10,315 nt of DNA from positions 1 through 10,315 of the forward strand of contig JASLMY010000177.1 of NCBI GenBank assembly GCA_030746295.1, read 5' to 3'. How positions within the stretch are numbered: the stretch's first letter is position 1; the number at the start of each line of letters is the position of its first letter. Both the position numbers and the translations under genes were made by a program. The notes under the pieces were generated by a model. The model made no database searches. It saw only the letters and a program-made list of their open reading frames with translations, and was not told the DNA's origin. The DNA comes from Alphaproteobacteria bacterium (lineage in GTDB: Bacteria > Pseudomonadota > Alphaproteobacteria > GCA-2731375). Below are positions 1-6,075 of the stretch, piece by piece.

Positions 1-71
1 TGGTCTTGCCTGACGAGCCGGGGCTGGGCCTGAAGTTCGACGAAAAGGCGGTCGCCGCGTTCAAGGTCTAA
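1..71 (+). CDS. C-terminal end of a probable enolase-superfamily protein (mandelate racemase/muconate lactonizing type), partial
   Basis: An open frame enters from the left edge with its first complete codon at position 3 and ends at TAA 69-71, giving about 22 residues. The tail reads roughly V-L-P-D-E-P-G-L-G-L-K-F-D-E-K-A-V-A-A-F-K-V. A P-G-L-G-(L/V)-x-(F/V)-D-E-x-A-(L/V)-x-x-(F/Y) ending is typical of the extreme C-terminus of mandelate racemase/muconate lactonizing enzymes, which abstract an alpha proton from carboxylate substrates. No catalytic residues lie in the visible part, so the substrate and even the family are inferred from this short tail alone. It is on the same strand as the later operon but separated from everything else by a long gap. 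Confidence 0.5.
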   Translation, partial: VLPDEPGLGLKFDEKAVAAFKV

Positions 72-142
72 TGCCGTCGACGATCGCCCCGGAATCGACC
101 CCGCTGTCGGTCTGACGGTGCGGGACCGCCCGGGGCGGATCC

Positions 143-195
143 GAGAACAAGCCGGGAGAACAAGCAGGGGAAAACAAGCCAGGAGAACGAGCCGG
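143..195. repeat. Short tandem repeat, four 13-14 bp units
   Basis: Four adjacent units with consensus GAGAACAAGCCGG occur at 143-155, 156-169 (one base longer), 170-182 and 183-195. They differ from each other by one to three bases. The array is non-coding and lies within the gap after the left-edge gene. It looks like a degenerate minisatellite produced by slippage. No function can be assigned. Confidence 0.75.
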
Positions 196-359
196 GTTCG
201 CCACGCGCCGCCGATGGAAGCCGTGCTCGGCTCGCATTCGAGGCACACCGAACCAACGAATTTCAATCGATTTTTTACAAACTATTAATAACCTAAGGCG
301 TAGGGTTTGGATGCGAGACGATGCACAGTTGAAACCCCATCACTGTGTACAGCGTGCCC

Positions 360-408
360 AGAGCCCCTCTCACGGTATCATACCCCCCAATTCCGCGAGA
401 GGGGCTCT
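360..408. terminator. Strong inverted repeat downstream of the pyridoxamine oxidase-like gene; possible terminator
   Basis: AGAGCCCCTCTC (360-371) is perfectly complementary to GAGAGGGGCTCT (397-408). After one mismatch (372/396) three more pairs continue (373-375 with 393-395), giving a 16-bp stem with a 17-nt loop. It lies 17 bp beyond the stop codon of the minus-strand gene, where a transcription terminator or a 3'-end stabilising structure would be expected. Neither strand shows a run of T after the stem, so it is not a classic intrinsic terminator. The terminator role is inferred; the inverted repeat itself is certain. Confidence 0.5.
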
Positions 409-425
409 ATCTCGAGGGGGATTCG

Positions 426-1079
426 TCAGTCGAGGCGGAAGCTCGCCAGATAGGCGGGCTCTTCGACACCATCCAGATTGCGTGGGTCGGCCTCTGGCGC
501 GCCGACGACCGTCTGCAGTGGCAGCACGCCGGCCCAGATGGGCAGCGCGTAGTCCTCCTCGTCGTCCACCGGACCGCCGGCCCGGACCTTGGCCGAGACC
601 TCGTCGATCTTCATCGAGAGCATGCGCGTCGCCTTGAGCTCCTGCGCCGTCATCTCACGCAGCTCGGCCCAACGGCCGGGAAAGAGACCTTCGATGAAGC
701 GTTCCAGATGTCGTGTGGCCTCGGCCTCGTCGGTCACCGGCTCGGGTGTTCCGAATAGCATTACCGAGCGGTAGTTGACCGAGTGATGCATGCCCGAGCG
801 GGCCAGCACGAGACCGTCAAAGTGGCTGACGGTGAAGCAGACCGGGGCGCCGGACTGCTGATGGCGCAGCATCTGGCTCGCCGTGGAACCATGCCAGTAG
901 ACGTACTCACCGTCGCGCCAATAGATCGTCGGTGTGCAGTAGGGCGTGCCGTCGATGACATAGGCCAGGTGGCAGATCATGCCGGCGTCGAGGATGGCGT
1001 GAACCGTCTCCCGATCGTAGTGGCCGCGTTCATGCTGCCGGCGAAGCCGTGTCTTCTCGGTCTGCACATAGTCGTTCAT
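426..1079 (-). CDS. Pyridoxamine 5'-phosphate oxidase family protein (split-barrel flavoprotein)
   Basis: The product has 217 residues and belongs to the pyridoxamine 5'-phosphate oxidase-like split-barrel family (Pyridox_ox_2 type), whose members bind FMN, F420 or heme. Recognisable blocks, in order, are R-R-x-x-E-R-G-x-Y-D near the N-terminus, an H-G-S-x-A-S-x-M-L segment, D-G-L-V-L-A-R-S, the family hallmark H-H-S-V-N-Y-R-S-V, P-G-R-W-A-E-x-R-x-M-T, E-L-K-A-T and V-D-D-E-E-D-Y. There is no signal peptide, so it should be cytoplasmic. A GTG at 1082 is also in frame, but GGGAG lies six bases before the ATG at 1079 and only three before the GTG, so ATG is preferred. It is divergent from a MocR-type regulator, an arrangement common for this family, and is probably its target. 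Whether it oxidises a B6 vitamer or another substrate is unknown; it is not the canonical PdxH. Confidence 0.9.
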   Translation of the reverse strand: MNDYVQTEKTRLRRQHERGHYDRETVHAILDAGMICHLAYVIDGTPYCTPTIYWRDGEYVYWHGSTASQMLRHQQSGAPVCFTVSHFDGLVLARSGMHHSVNYRSVMLFGTPEPVTDEAEATRHLERFIEGLFPGRWAELREMTAQELKATRMLSMKIDEVSAKVRAGGPVDDEEDYALPIWAGVLPLQTVVGAPEADPRNLDGVEEPAYLASFRLD

Positions 1080-1101
1080 CACTCGCTCCCAAAGGACTGC
1101 T

Positions 1102-1131
1102 CATATACCGGAGCGCCAGCCCTATGGTCAA
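1102..1131 (-). promoter_or_regulatory. Candidate sigma-70 promoter of the pyridoxamine oxidase-like gene
   Basis: Read on the minus strand, TTGACC (plus positions 1126-1131) and TATATG (1102-1107) are separated by 18 bp and lie about 20-50 bp upstream of the ATG at 1079. Both hexamers are close to the -35 and -10 consensus. The AAAGTGG motif at 1130-1136 overlaps the edge of the -35 element, which would let the divergent MocR-type regulator control this promoter. Confidence 0.5.
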
Positions 1132-1181
1132 AGTGGTTGCGATGAAATATCCAGTTTGGGAGTATTTTTTAAGACCACTTA
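1130..1181. promoter_or_regulatory. Candidate MocR/PdxR operator: inverted pair of AAGTGGT motifs
   Basis: AAAGTGGTT occurs on the plus strand at 1130-1138, and TAAGTGGTCTTA occurs on the minus strand at 1170-1181. The shared core AAGTGGT (1131-1137) and its complement ACCACTT (1174-1180) are 43 bp apart centre to centre, about four helical turns. Both lie in the roughly 120-bp region between the two divergent genes. From memory, the motif reported for PdxR of Corynebacterium is of the form AAAGTGGW(T)CTA, which these sites resemble closely. Binding by the adjacent regulator is inferred from resemblance and position. Confidence 0.55.
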
Positions 1182-1199
1182 GAATTGGGGTTTATCGCG

Positions 1200-2687
1200 A
1201 TGCTGGTCCGGGGCGATGCGGCGGCGCTGGCGGTGACGGTCGACCGCCGTGGCGCGACGCCGCTCTACGTCCAGCTCTACCAACAATTTCGGGACCTCAT
1301 TCTTTCGGGCCGGCTCGGGGCCGGGGCCTGCCTTCCTTCCAGCCGGGCGCTGGCGGCGGAACTCGGGGTCTCGCGCACCGTGGTCGTGCAGGCGGTCGAG
1401 CAGTTGAGCTCGGAGGGTTTCGTCGAGGGCCGCGTCGGCGCCGGCACCTTCGTGCCCGAGGTCCTGCCGGAGCCGCCGCGGGGCGGCGGCGGTGTCGGTC
1501 GGCGGGTTAGCTCCCACGGCCGCGTGCCACCCGTCCTCTCGCACTTTGCCGAGGGATTGCAGCCGGACGCGACAGCGTCCGCGCCGGCGCCCCGCGCCTT
1601 CCACCCCGGCCTGCCCGAGACCGAGCTCTTTCCCTTCGACGTTTGGGGCCGGCTGATGGCGCGCCATTGGCGCCGTCCGCCGGCGGCGTTGCTCAGCTCC
1701 GATTCGGCGGCCGGCTACGGCCCGCTTCGCGAGGCGATCGCAGAGCATCTGAGATCGCTCCGGGGGCTCGACTGCACGGCCTCGCAGGTCGTCGTGACCT
1801 CGAGCGCTCGGGAAGCGGTGACCCTGATCGCGCGGCTGACCCTCGACCCGGGCGACTGGGCCTGGATCGAGAACCCGGGCTATCCGGCGATCCGCCATGC
1901 CCTTGCCGCCGCCGGTGCCCGCCTGGCGGCGGTCCCGGTCGATGGCGAGGGCCTGTCAGTGGCGGCTGGCCAGGAGATGGCACCCCGGGCGCGGTTGGCG
2001 GTGGTGACGCCGTCTCGGCAGTTTCCTTTGGGCCCGGCGATGAGCCTGGCGCGCCGACTGGCCCTGCTGCAATGGGCCGGCGAGGTCGGGGCCTGGATCG
2101 TGGAGGACGACTACGACAGCGAGTATCGCTATGCCGGCCCGCCCGTCTCCGCCCTGCAGAGCCTGGACGAGGCCGGCCGCGTCATCTATCTCGGCTCCTT
2201 CACCAAGGTGCTGTTTCGGAACCTGAGGCTCGGCTATCTGGTGGTGCCGGAGGCGGTGGTGAGGCCGCTTCTCCGATTGCGGCGCGAGCTTGGCGAGGCG
2301 CCCTCGGTGGCGGCGCAGCCGACGCTGGCCGAGTTCATCGTCTCGGGCCGCTTCGCCCAGCACATTCGACGCATGCGGCGCCTCTATGCCAGCCGACAGG
2401 CGGCTCTGCTGGCGGCGCTCGATCGACATGCTCGAGGGCTCTTGGAGGCGGAGCGCCAGGACGGCGGCATGCACTTGGTGGCGCGCCTCTCATCGGCCCT
2501 GGCGGCACGGTCGAACGACCGCGAAATCGAGGCTCATGCCTTCGCGCAAGGTGTCTCGGCGCCGGCGTTGTCGACCTACTACATCGGCGAGGCACGGCAG
2601 CAAGGCCTGCTCTTGGGCTACGCCGGCGTCGACGAGTCCGAGATCGATCGGGCCGCCCGCCGCCTCGTCGCCGCGCTTGACGATTGA
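1200..2687 (+). CDS. MocR/PdxR-type transcriptional regulator (GntR winged helix fused to PLP-dependent aminotransferase domain)
   Basis: The product has 495 residues from ATG 1200, the usual length of the MocR subfamily. An N-terminal GntR winged helix spans about residues 15-85 (L-Y-x-Q-L-Y, G-x-x-L-P-S-S-R-A-L-A-x-x-L-G-V-S-R, then E-G-x-V-x-G-R-x-G-x-G-T-F-V). A linker leads to a fold type I aminotransferase domain with Y-G-x-L-R-E-A-I, E-N-P-G-Y, E-D-D-Y-D-S-E-Y-R and G-S-F-T-K-x-L-F-R-N-L-R-L-G-Y. K336 is the expected Schiff-base lysine for PLP. Family members sense PLP or amino-compound adducts and control B6 synthesis or the use of amino compounds. An in-frame TTG at 1185 is possible, but ATG 1200 has a GGGG tract at 1187-1190 and is the better start. 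It probably regulates the divergent oxidase-like gene and itself. It is not expected to be an aminotransferase enzyme. Confidence 0.93.
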   Translation: MLVRGDAAALAVTVDRRGATPLYVQLYQQFRDLILSGRLGAGACLPSSRALAAELGVSRTVVVQAVEQLSSEGFVEGRVGAGTFVPEVLPEPPRGGGGVGRRVSSHGRVPPVLSHFAEGLQPDATASAPAPRAFHPGLPETELFPFDVWGRLMARHWRRPPAALLSSDSAAGYGPLREAIAEHLRSLRGLDCTASQVVVTSSAREAVTLIARLTLDPGDWAWIENPGYPAIRHALAAAGARLAAVPVDGEGLSVAAGQEMAPRARLAVVTPSRQFPLGPAMSLARRLALLQWAGEVGAWIVEDDYDSEYRYAGPPVSALQSLDEAGRVIYLGSFTKVLFRNLRLGYLVVPEAVVRPLLRLRRELGEAPSVAAQPTLAEFIVSGRFAQHIRRMRRLYASRQAALLAALDRHARGLLEAERQDGGMHLVARLSSALAARSNDREIEAHAFAQGVSAPALSTYYIGEARQQGLLLGYAGVDESEIDRAARRLVAALDD

Positions 2688-2696
2688 ACCGCTGCC

Positions 2697-2724
2697 GCGG
2701 CGCCCAGCACCGAGCCTGGGCCGC
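2697..2724. terminator. GC-rich hairpin between convergent genes; possible bidirectional terminator
   Basis: GCCCAG (2702-2707) pairs with CTGGGC (2716-2721) around an eight-base loop. The stem can extend with GCG (2697-2699) and CGC (2722-2724) across a two-base bulge. It lies in the 53-bp gap between the converging regulator and cupredoxin genes. No T-run follows on either strand, so the assignment rests on position and stem alone. Confidence 0.35.
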
Positions 2725-2740
2725 TCCCGACCGATCTCGC

Positions 2741-3472
2741 TCAGTATGCCAGATCCAGCGTCACGGTGCCGTCCGCCGGCACGGTCACGTCCACGGCCCG
2801 AATCCCCAGCGTCCGGTGCCAGGCGCGGACGGTGTAGTTCCCCGGTGGGACGCGGTCGATCCGGAACCGTCCCTCCCGATCGACGACCGCGTAATAGGGG
2901 TTCTGCGCGACGAACGTCCACGCGTGCATGAAATCGTGGGCGTCGCACTCGATCTTCAGCACGTGTCCCCGATCGAGGGTGAGCCGCTTGGCGGCGATAT
3001 CGCCTTTTTCGGGCTGGGAAACCGTCATTACGGTCCGGCGATCGCCGCCCAGCACGTCGTAAACGTGCACGTTGTGCAATACCGGGTCCGAGTTGACCGT
3101 TTCCAACACGCCGCCGCTCGCCATCACCGACATGGCGGGCTTGAAGGAACAGGCCTTCTGGTTGATCGTGACCTTCTTGGCGGCGGCCGAGAACGGCTTC
3201 CCGCGCGTGATATCGTCGAGGTAGACGACGGTATCGAGCAGGGCCATGCCGTTGGCCCGCACCAAGGGCACGTCCCGCGAGCCGGCGCCGCAGACGCCCC
3301 GATCCTTGAAGACCCTGAAGCGTTTGATTTGGGGCTCCGCGTTGGCGAGCAGCACTCTTCCCTCGACGACGCCCGCCTTCGCGACCGGCGCCGTTTGGTA
3401 CTCCGCAAACGCTTTCGATGAGGGAAGTGACAGGCCCAGAACCAAGGCCACGCCTATGACGGTTCTAATCAT
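2741..3472 (-). CDS. Secreted cupredoxin-like protein with amicyanin-type copper motif and a carboxypeptidase-regulatory-like C-terminal domain
   Basis: The product has 243 residues starting with a signal peptide (hydrophobic residues 4-16, cleavage probably after A-F-A at about 23), so it is periplasmic. The centre carries D-P-V-L-H133-N-V-H136-V-Y and, after a beta-rich stretch, C176-D-A-H179-D-F-M182. The combination H-N-V-H plus C-x2-H-x2-M matches the type 1 copper ligands of amicyanin (His, Cys, His, Met, with C-x2-H-x2-M spacing), so a blue copper electron-transfer site is likely. Residues 190-243 (V-V-D-R-E-G-R-F-R-I-x-x-V-P-P-G-N-Y-T-V-R-A-W-H) form a transthyretin/carboxypeptidase-regulatory-like beta domain. 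C61 and C108 could form a disulfide. Proteins of this kind are sometimes labelled methylamine utilization protein. It is divergent from a two-component system and close to di-heme peroxidases, which suggests a shared periplasmic redox job. Copper binding is inferred from motifs only. Confidence 0.8.
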   Translation of the reverse strand: MIRTVIGVALVLGLSLPSSKAFAEYQTAPVAKAGVVEGRVLLANAEPQIKRFRVFKDRGVCGAGSRDVPLVRANGMALLDTVVYLDDITRGKPFSAAAKKVTINQKACSFKPAMSVMASGGVLETVNSDPVLHNVHVYDVLGGDRRTVMTVSQPEKGDIAAKRLTLDRGHVLKIECDAHDFMHAWTFVAQNPYYAVVDREGRFRIDRVPPGNYTVRAWHRTLGIRAVDVTVPADGTVTLDLAY

Positions 3473-3579
3473 CCACTTCCCGCACTGTGGGGGCTCGGCT
3501 CGGGTCCCCGCCGCTGGAGAGACCCGCCGCGGCGCGACGGCCTCGCCCGCCCATCGATGCGTCGACGCCGCGATCGTCG

Positions 3580-3607
3580 TTGCGCCCGAAGGGAAGTATT
3601 GTATCCT
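3580..3607 (+). promoter_or_regulatory. Candidate sigma-70 promoter of the kinase/regulator operon
   Basis: TTGCGC (3580-3585) and TATCCT (3602-3607) are separated by 16 bp, and the -10 also falls in the 21-bp palindrome. The leader to the kinase ATG at 3747 would be about 130 nt. The match is modest and rests partly on its symmetric position with the minus-strand candidate. Confidence 0.3.
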
Positions 3608-3611
3608 TCCC
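3591..3611. promoter_or_regulatory. Near-perfect 21-bp palindrome, candidate operator in the divergent region
   Basis: GGGAAG (3591-3596) is mirrored by CTTCCC (3606-3611). Inside, after one mismatch, two more base pairs are symmetric, so 16 of 21 positions pair. It lies in the 274-bp region between the cupredoxin gene (minus) and the histidine kinase gene (plus) and overlaps candidate -10 elements on both strands. A dimeric regulator bound here could control both transcription units. Which regulator is not evident. Confidence 0.5.
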
Positions 3612-3627
3612 GATCCCGCCCCGCCAA
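3598..3627 (-). promoter_or_regulatory. Candidate sigma-70 promoter of the cupredoxin-like gene
   Basis: On the minus strand TTGGCG (plus positions 3622-3627) and TACAAT (3598-3603) are separated by 18 bp. The -10 matches the consensus at five of six positions. It would give a leader of about 120 nt before the ATG at 3472. The -10 is inside the 21-bp palindrome. Confidence 0.4.
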
Positions 3628-3746
3628 CGCCTCGGTGCCGTACGATGCCGATGTTGTGGGTGGCGGAACGGGGAGCAGACCGATCGGCTCGCCTCGCGGA
3701 CGGTTGCCCTCCGCCCGGTGCGTGCCGCCTCGCGCGGGTTCAACGG

Positions 3747-6065
3747 ATGCAAATCGACGACCTCCGCACGCCTCGTCTTCGCCTCGGCGTCCGTGCCCGG
3801 CTCGTGCTCTGGTTTGTGCTCGGGACGGTCGGCGCGGTGGTCGTCGGCATCGTCGTCGTCTATTCCTCCGGCGTCGCCTCGATCCAGGAGACCTTGGGTC
3901 AGACCTATTGTCAGATCGCCAGCCGCACCGTCGGGCAGTACGAGGATCACTTCCGCCGCGAAAGCGATATCGTCAAGAACATCGCAACCGACGTATTGAC
4001 CACCGAGGTCCTGCTGGAGCATGCGGCGTCACATCGCGATCAGACCGCTTTCGCGTTCGAGTCCTGGCTGCAGAATCGGAGCGAGGAATGGCGGGCCGCG
4101 GCCAAGGCCGGCGCACGCATGGCCCATCTCCACCCGCAGCTGTCGCACCGTCTCTCGGTTCTCGCCGGCCTCGCCGGAGACTCCTTGCGTCGCCTCGCCG
4201 TTTACGACGACCGTGGCGCCCTCGTCGGCGCCAGCAACCCGCCGGAGCAACGAAGCGCGCGGGACCGCCGCTGGTACAAGGCGATCGCCGACAAGAAGGA
4301 GCACTTCATCTATCTCGACGCGGTCAAGGCGACGGATTCTCTGACCGTGGCCATTCCGGTCTGGGGCGGGATCGAGATCGTCGGCTACGCCATCGCCGAG
4401 TACGGCCAAACTCCCTTCTCCCTGGCCGTCGCCAACATCCGCTTCGGCGAGACGGGTGAGGCGGTCCTCGTCGATTATGCCGGCGTACCCTTGAGCGGCC
4501 AGGTCCAGCCGTTCCTCATCTCGGCCCTGTCGCAACAGCCGCGATCGACGACGGGCGGCACGGCCTCGCCCCACTGGGTATCGGTTCCAAGAGAAGGCGA
4601 CTGGCCGATCTGGAAGCGACTGGCTTGCGTAGCACCGCTCCCGGCGATCAACGCGCTCAGAACCAATTTCACGCTGCCGCCGTGGTTCGTTGTCGTCACC
4701 CAGTCTCCGAGCGAGAGCTACCTGGCTCTGCGCCGCTCCTTGGGCTCGTTTGCCGCCGCGGGGGTCTTCGGCGTCTTCGTCGTCGGCTTGGGCGGCGCCT
4801 TCATCGCCTGGCACATCGCCTCACCGCTCCGCGAGCTGCAGGACGGCGTCCGCTCGTTCGCCCGCGGCGAGCGCCACCGGCGGATGACGGTGTCGACTGG
4901 CGACGAGATCGGTCAGTTGATGGCGGAGTTCAACCGCATGGCCGAGCGGGTCACGGCCTCGGAGCAGGAACTGAGAGCCTTCGCCCAGGCCGTCGAAGAC
5001 GCCGCCGACGCCATCATCATGACGCTGCCCGACGGCACCATCTACTATACCAACCCCGCCTTCGAGACCATCACCGGCTATGACCGCGAGGAGGTCTACG
5101 GCAAGAACCCATCGATCTTGCGCTCCGCCGCGACGCCGGTCGCGACATACGAGCAGCTATGGGCCGCGGTGAGCCGAGGCGAGCATTGGCGCGGCGAAAT
5201 GGTCAACCGGCGCAGGAGCGGAGAATTGTATCCGGTCGATCTGACCATCAGTCCGATTCACGACGAGCAGGGCGAAATCGTCTCGCTGCTCGGCATTCAT
5301 CGCGACATCACCTTGGCACGCGAGTACCAGGAGGAGTTGGAGCGCGAAGTCGAGGCGCGTAGCCGCGAGATATCCGACACTCAGAGCCTGGCCGCCATGG
5401 GCCAGATGGCGAGCATGGTCGCGCATGATCTGCGCAATGCCCTGTCGACGGTGAAGATGAACCTGCAGATCATGTTCCGCCGTCACAGCGATAGCGCCGA
5501 CGTTGAAAACGAGCACTGCCGGATGGGGTTGGATCAAGTCCGCTATATGGAGGAGATCCTTCGCGACATGCTGAGCTTCGCGCGGCCGGAGGCGCTGCGG
5601 GCCGATTGGTGGGATCTGCCGCCGATCATCGAGGAGGCATTGGTCGCCTTTTCGCACCTCGTCGCCGAGCAGCATGTCGACGTCGCCCGCGAGGACGGTC
5701 GCGGCTTGCCGAAGGTCTACTGCGATCGCACCAAGGTGGTCGGGGTCCTGCGCAATCTGGTCGAGAACGCGCTGCATGCGATGCCCGAGGGCGGCAACCT
5801 CTCGATCGGCGCCAGCTTGACGTTGGGGGCGTCGGAGCCGATGGTGCAGGTCTCGGTGCGCGACAGCGGCGAAGGCATCGCTCCCGACGTCTTGTCCCAG
5901 GTCTTCGAGCCTTTCTTCACCACCCACACCAAGGGCACCGGATTGGGATTGGCGATCGTCAAGCGTATAATCGGCCAACACGGCGGCGAGGTGGCGCTCA
6001 GCTCCGAGCCTGGAGCCGGAACGACGGTCGCCTTCACCCTCCCCACCGTGCCGGCCTCCGGGTGA
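3747..6065 (+). CDS. Membrane-bound sensor histidine kinase with periplasmic sensor, HAMP and PAS domains
   Basis: The product has 772 residues. TM1 (about 19-39) is followed by a periplasmic region of roughly 290 residues resembling a dCache sensor (L-A-V-Y-D-D-R-G-x-L-V-G-A-S, then R-D-R-x-W-Y). TM2 (about 334-357), HAMP (about 358-405, S-P-L-R-E-L to F-N-R-M-A-E-R-V), a PAS/PAC domain (about 410-530), a charged coiled linker and a NtrB/ZraS-like kinase core follow. The core shows the phospho-acceptor H560 in V-A-H-D-L-R-N, N-box N674 in V-E-N-A-L-H-A-M, D706-S-G-E-G-I and G-T-G-L-G-L at 730-735. All catalytic boxes are intact. The frame stays open far upstream to 3246, but that extension overlaps the antisense cupredoxin gene and lacks a membrane-protein start. 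ATG 3747 places TM1 correctly although its ribosome-binding site is weak; ATG 3645 is the main alternative. It ends just before the response regulator, its evident partner. The signal is unknown. Confidence 0.92.
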   Translation: MQIDDLRTPRLRLGVRARLVLWFVLGTVGAVVVGIVVVYSSGVASIQETLGQTYCQIASRTVGQYEDHFRRESDIVKNIATDVLTTEVLLEHAASHRDQTAFAFESWLQNRSEEWRAAAKAGARMAHLHPQLSHRLSVLAGLAGDSLRRLAVYDDRGALVGASNPPEQRSARDRRWYKAIADKKEHFIYLDAVKATDSLTVAIPVWGGIEIVGYAIAEYGQTPFSLAVANIRFGETGEAVLVDYAGVPLSGQVQPFLISALSQQPRSTTGGTASPHWVSVPREGDWPIWKRLACVAPLPAINALRTNFTLPPWFVVVTQSPSESYLALRRSLGSFAAAGVFGVFVVGLGGAFIAWHIASPLRELQDGVRSFARGERHRRMTVSTGDEIGQLMAEFNRMAERVTASEQELRAFAQAVEDAADAIIMTLPDGTIYYTNPAFETITGYDREEVYGKNPSILRSAATPVATYEQLWAAVSRGEHWRGEMVNRRRSGELYPVDLTISPIHDEQGEIVSLLGIHRDITLAREYQEELEREVEARSREISDTQSLAAMGQMASMVAHDLRNALSTVKMNLQIMFRRHSDSADVENEHCRMGLDQVRYMEEILRDMLSFARPEALRADWWDLPPIIEEALVAFSHLVAEQHVDVAREDGRGLPKVYCDRTKVVGVLRNLVENALHAMPEGGNLSIGASLTLGASEPMVQVSVRDSGEGIAPDVLSQVFEPFFTTHTKGTGLGLAIVKRIIGQHGGEVALSSEPGAGTTVAFTLPTVPASG

Positions 6066-6075
6066 CGTGTCGAGC

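Larger units (their letters stand above)
72..425. other. Gene-free stretch between two gene ends
   Basis: This 354-bp interval lies downstream of both flanking genes (plus-strand gene ending at 71, minus-strand gene ending at 426). Small open frames here are arginine/proline/serine-rich and lack ribosome-binding sites, so no gene is called. It contains a short GC hairpin at 126-138 (CCGCC-CGG-GGCGG) that might end the left gene, a four-unit tandem repeat at 143-195, an unusually AT-rich patch at about 258-295, and a strong inverted repeat at 360-408. The AT-rich patch stands out against the GC-rich surroundings, but no convincing promoter could be paired with a gene. Confidence 0.6.

Noticed and set aside
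311..758. Plus-strand open frames over the gap and the pyridoxamine oxidase-like gene
   Set aside because: Low-complexity arginine/proline/serine products antisense to a clear family member.
1956..2948. Open frames in other phases over the MocR-type regulator and the convergent gap
   Set aside because: Shadows of the regulator and cupredoxin coding sequences; no motifs or start signals.
3246..3746. N-terminal extension of the histidine kinase frame up to 3246
   Set aside because: It runs antisense through the cupredoxin gene, has no membrane or domain signature, and the first transmembrane segment fits a start at 3747.
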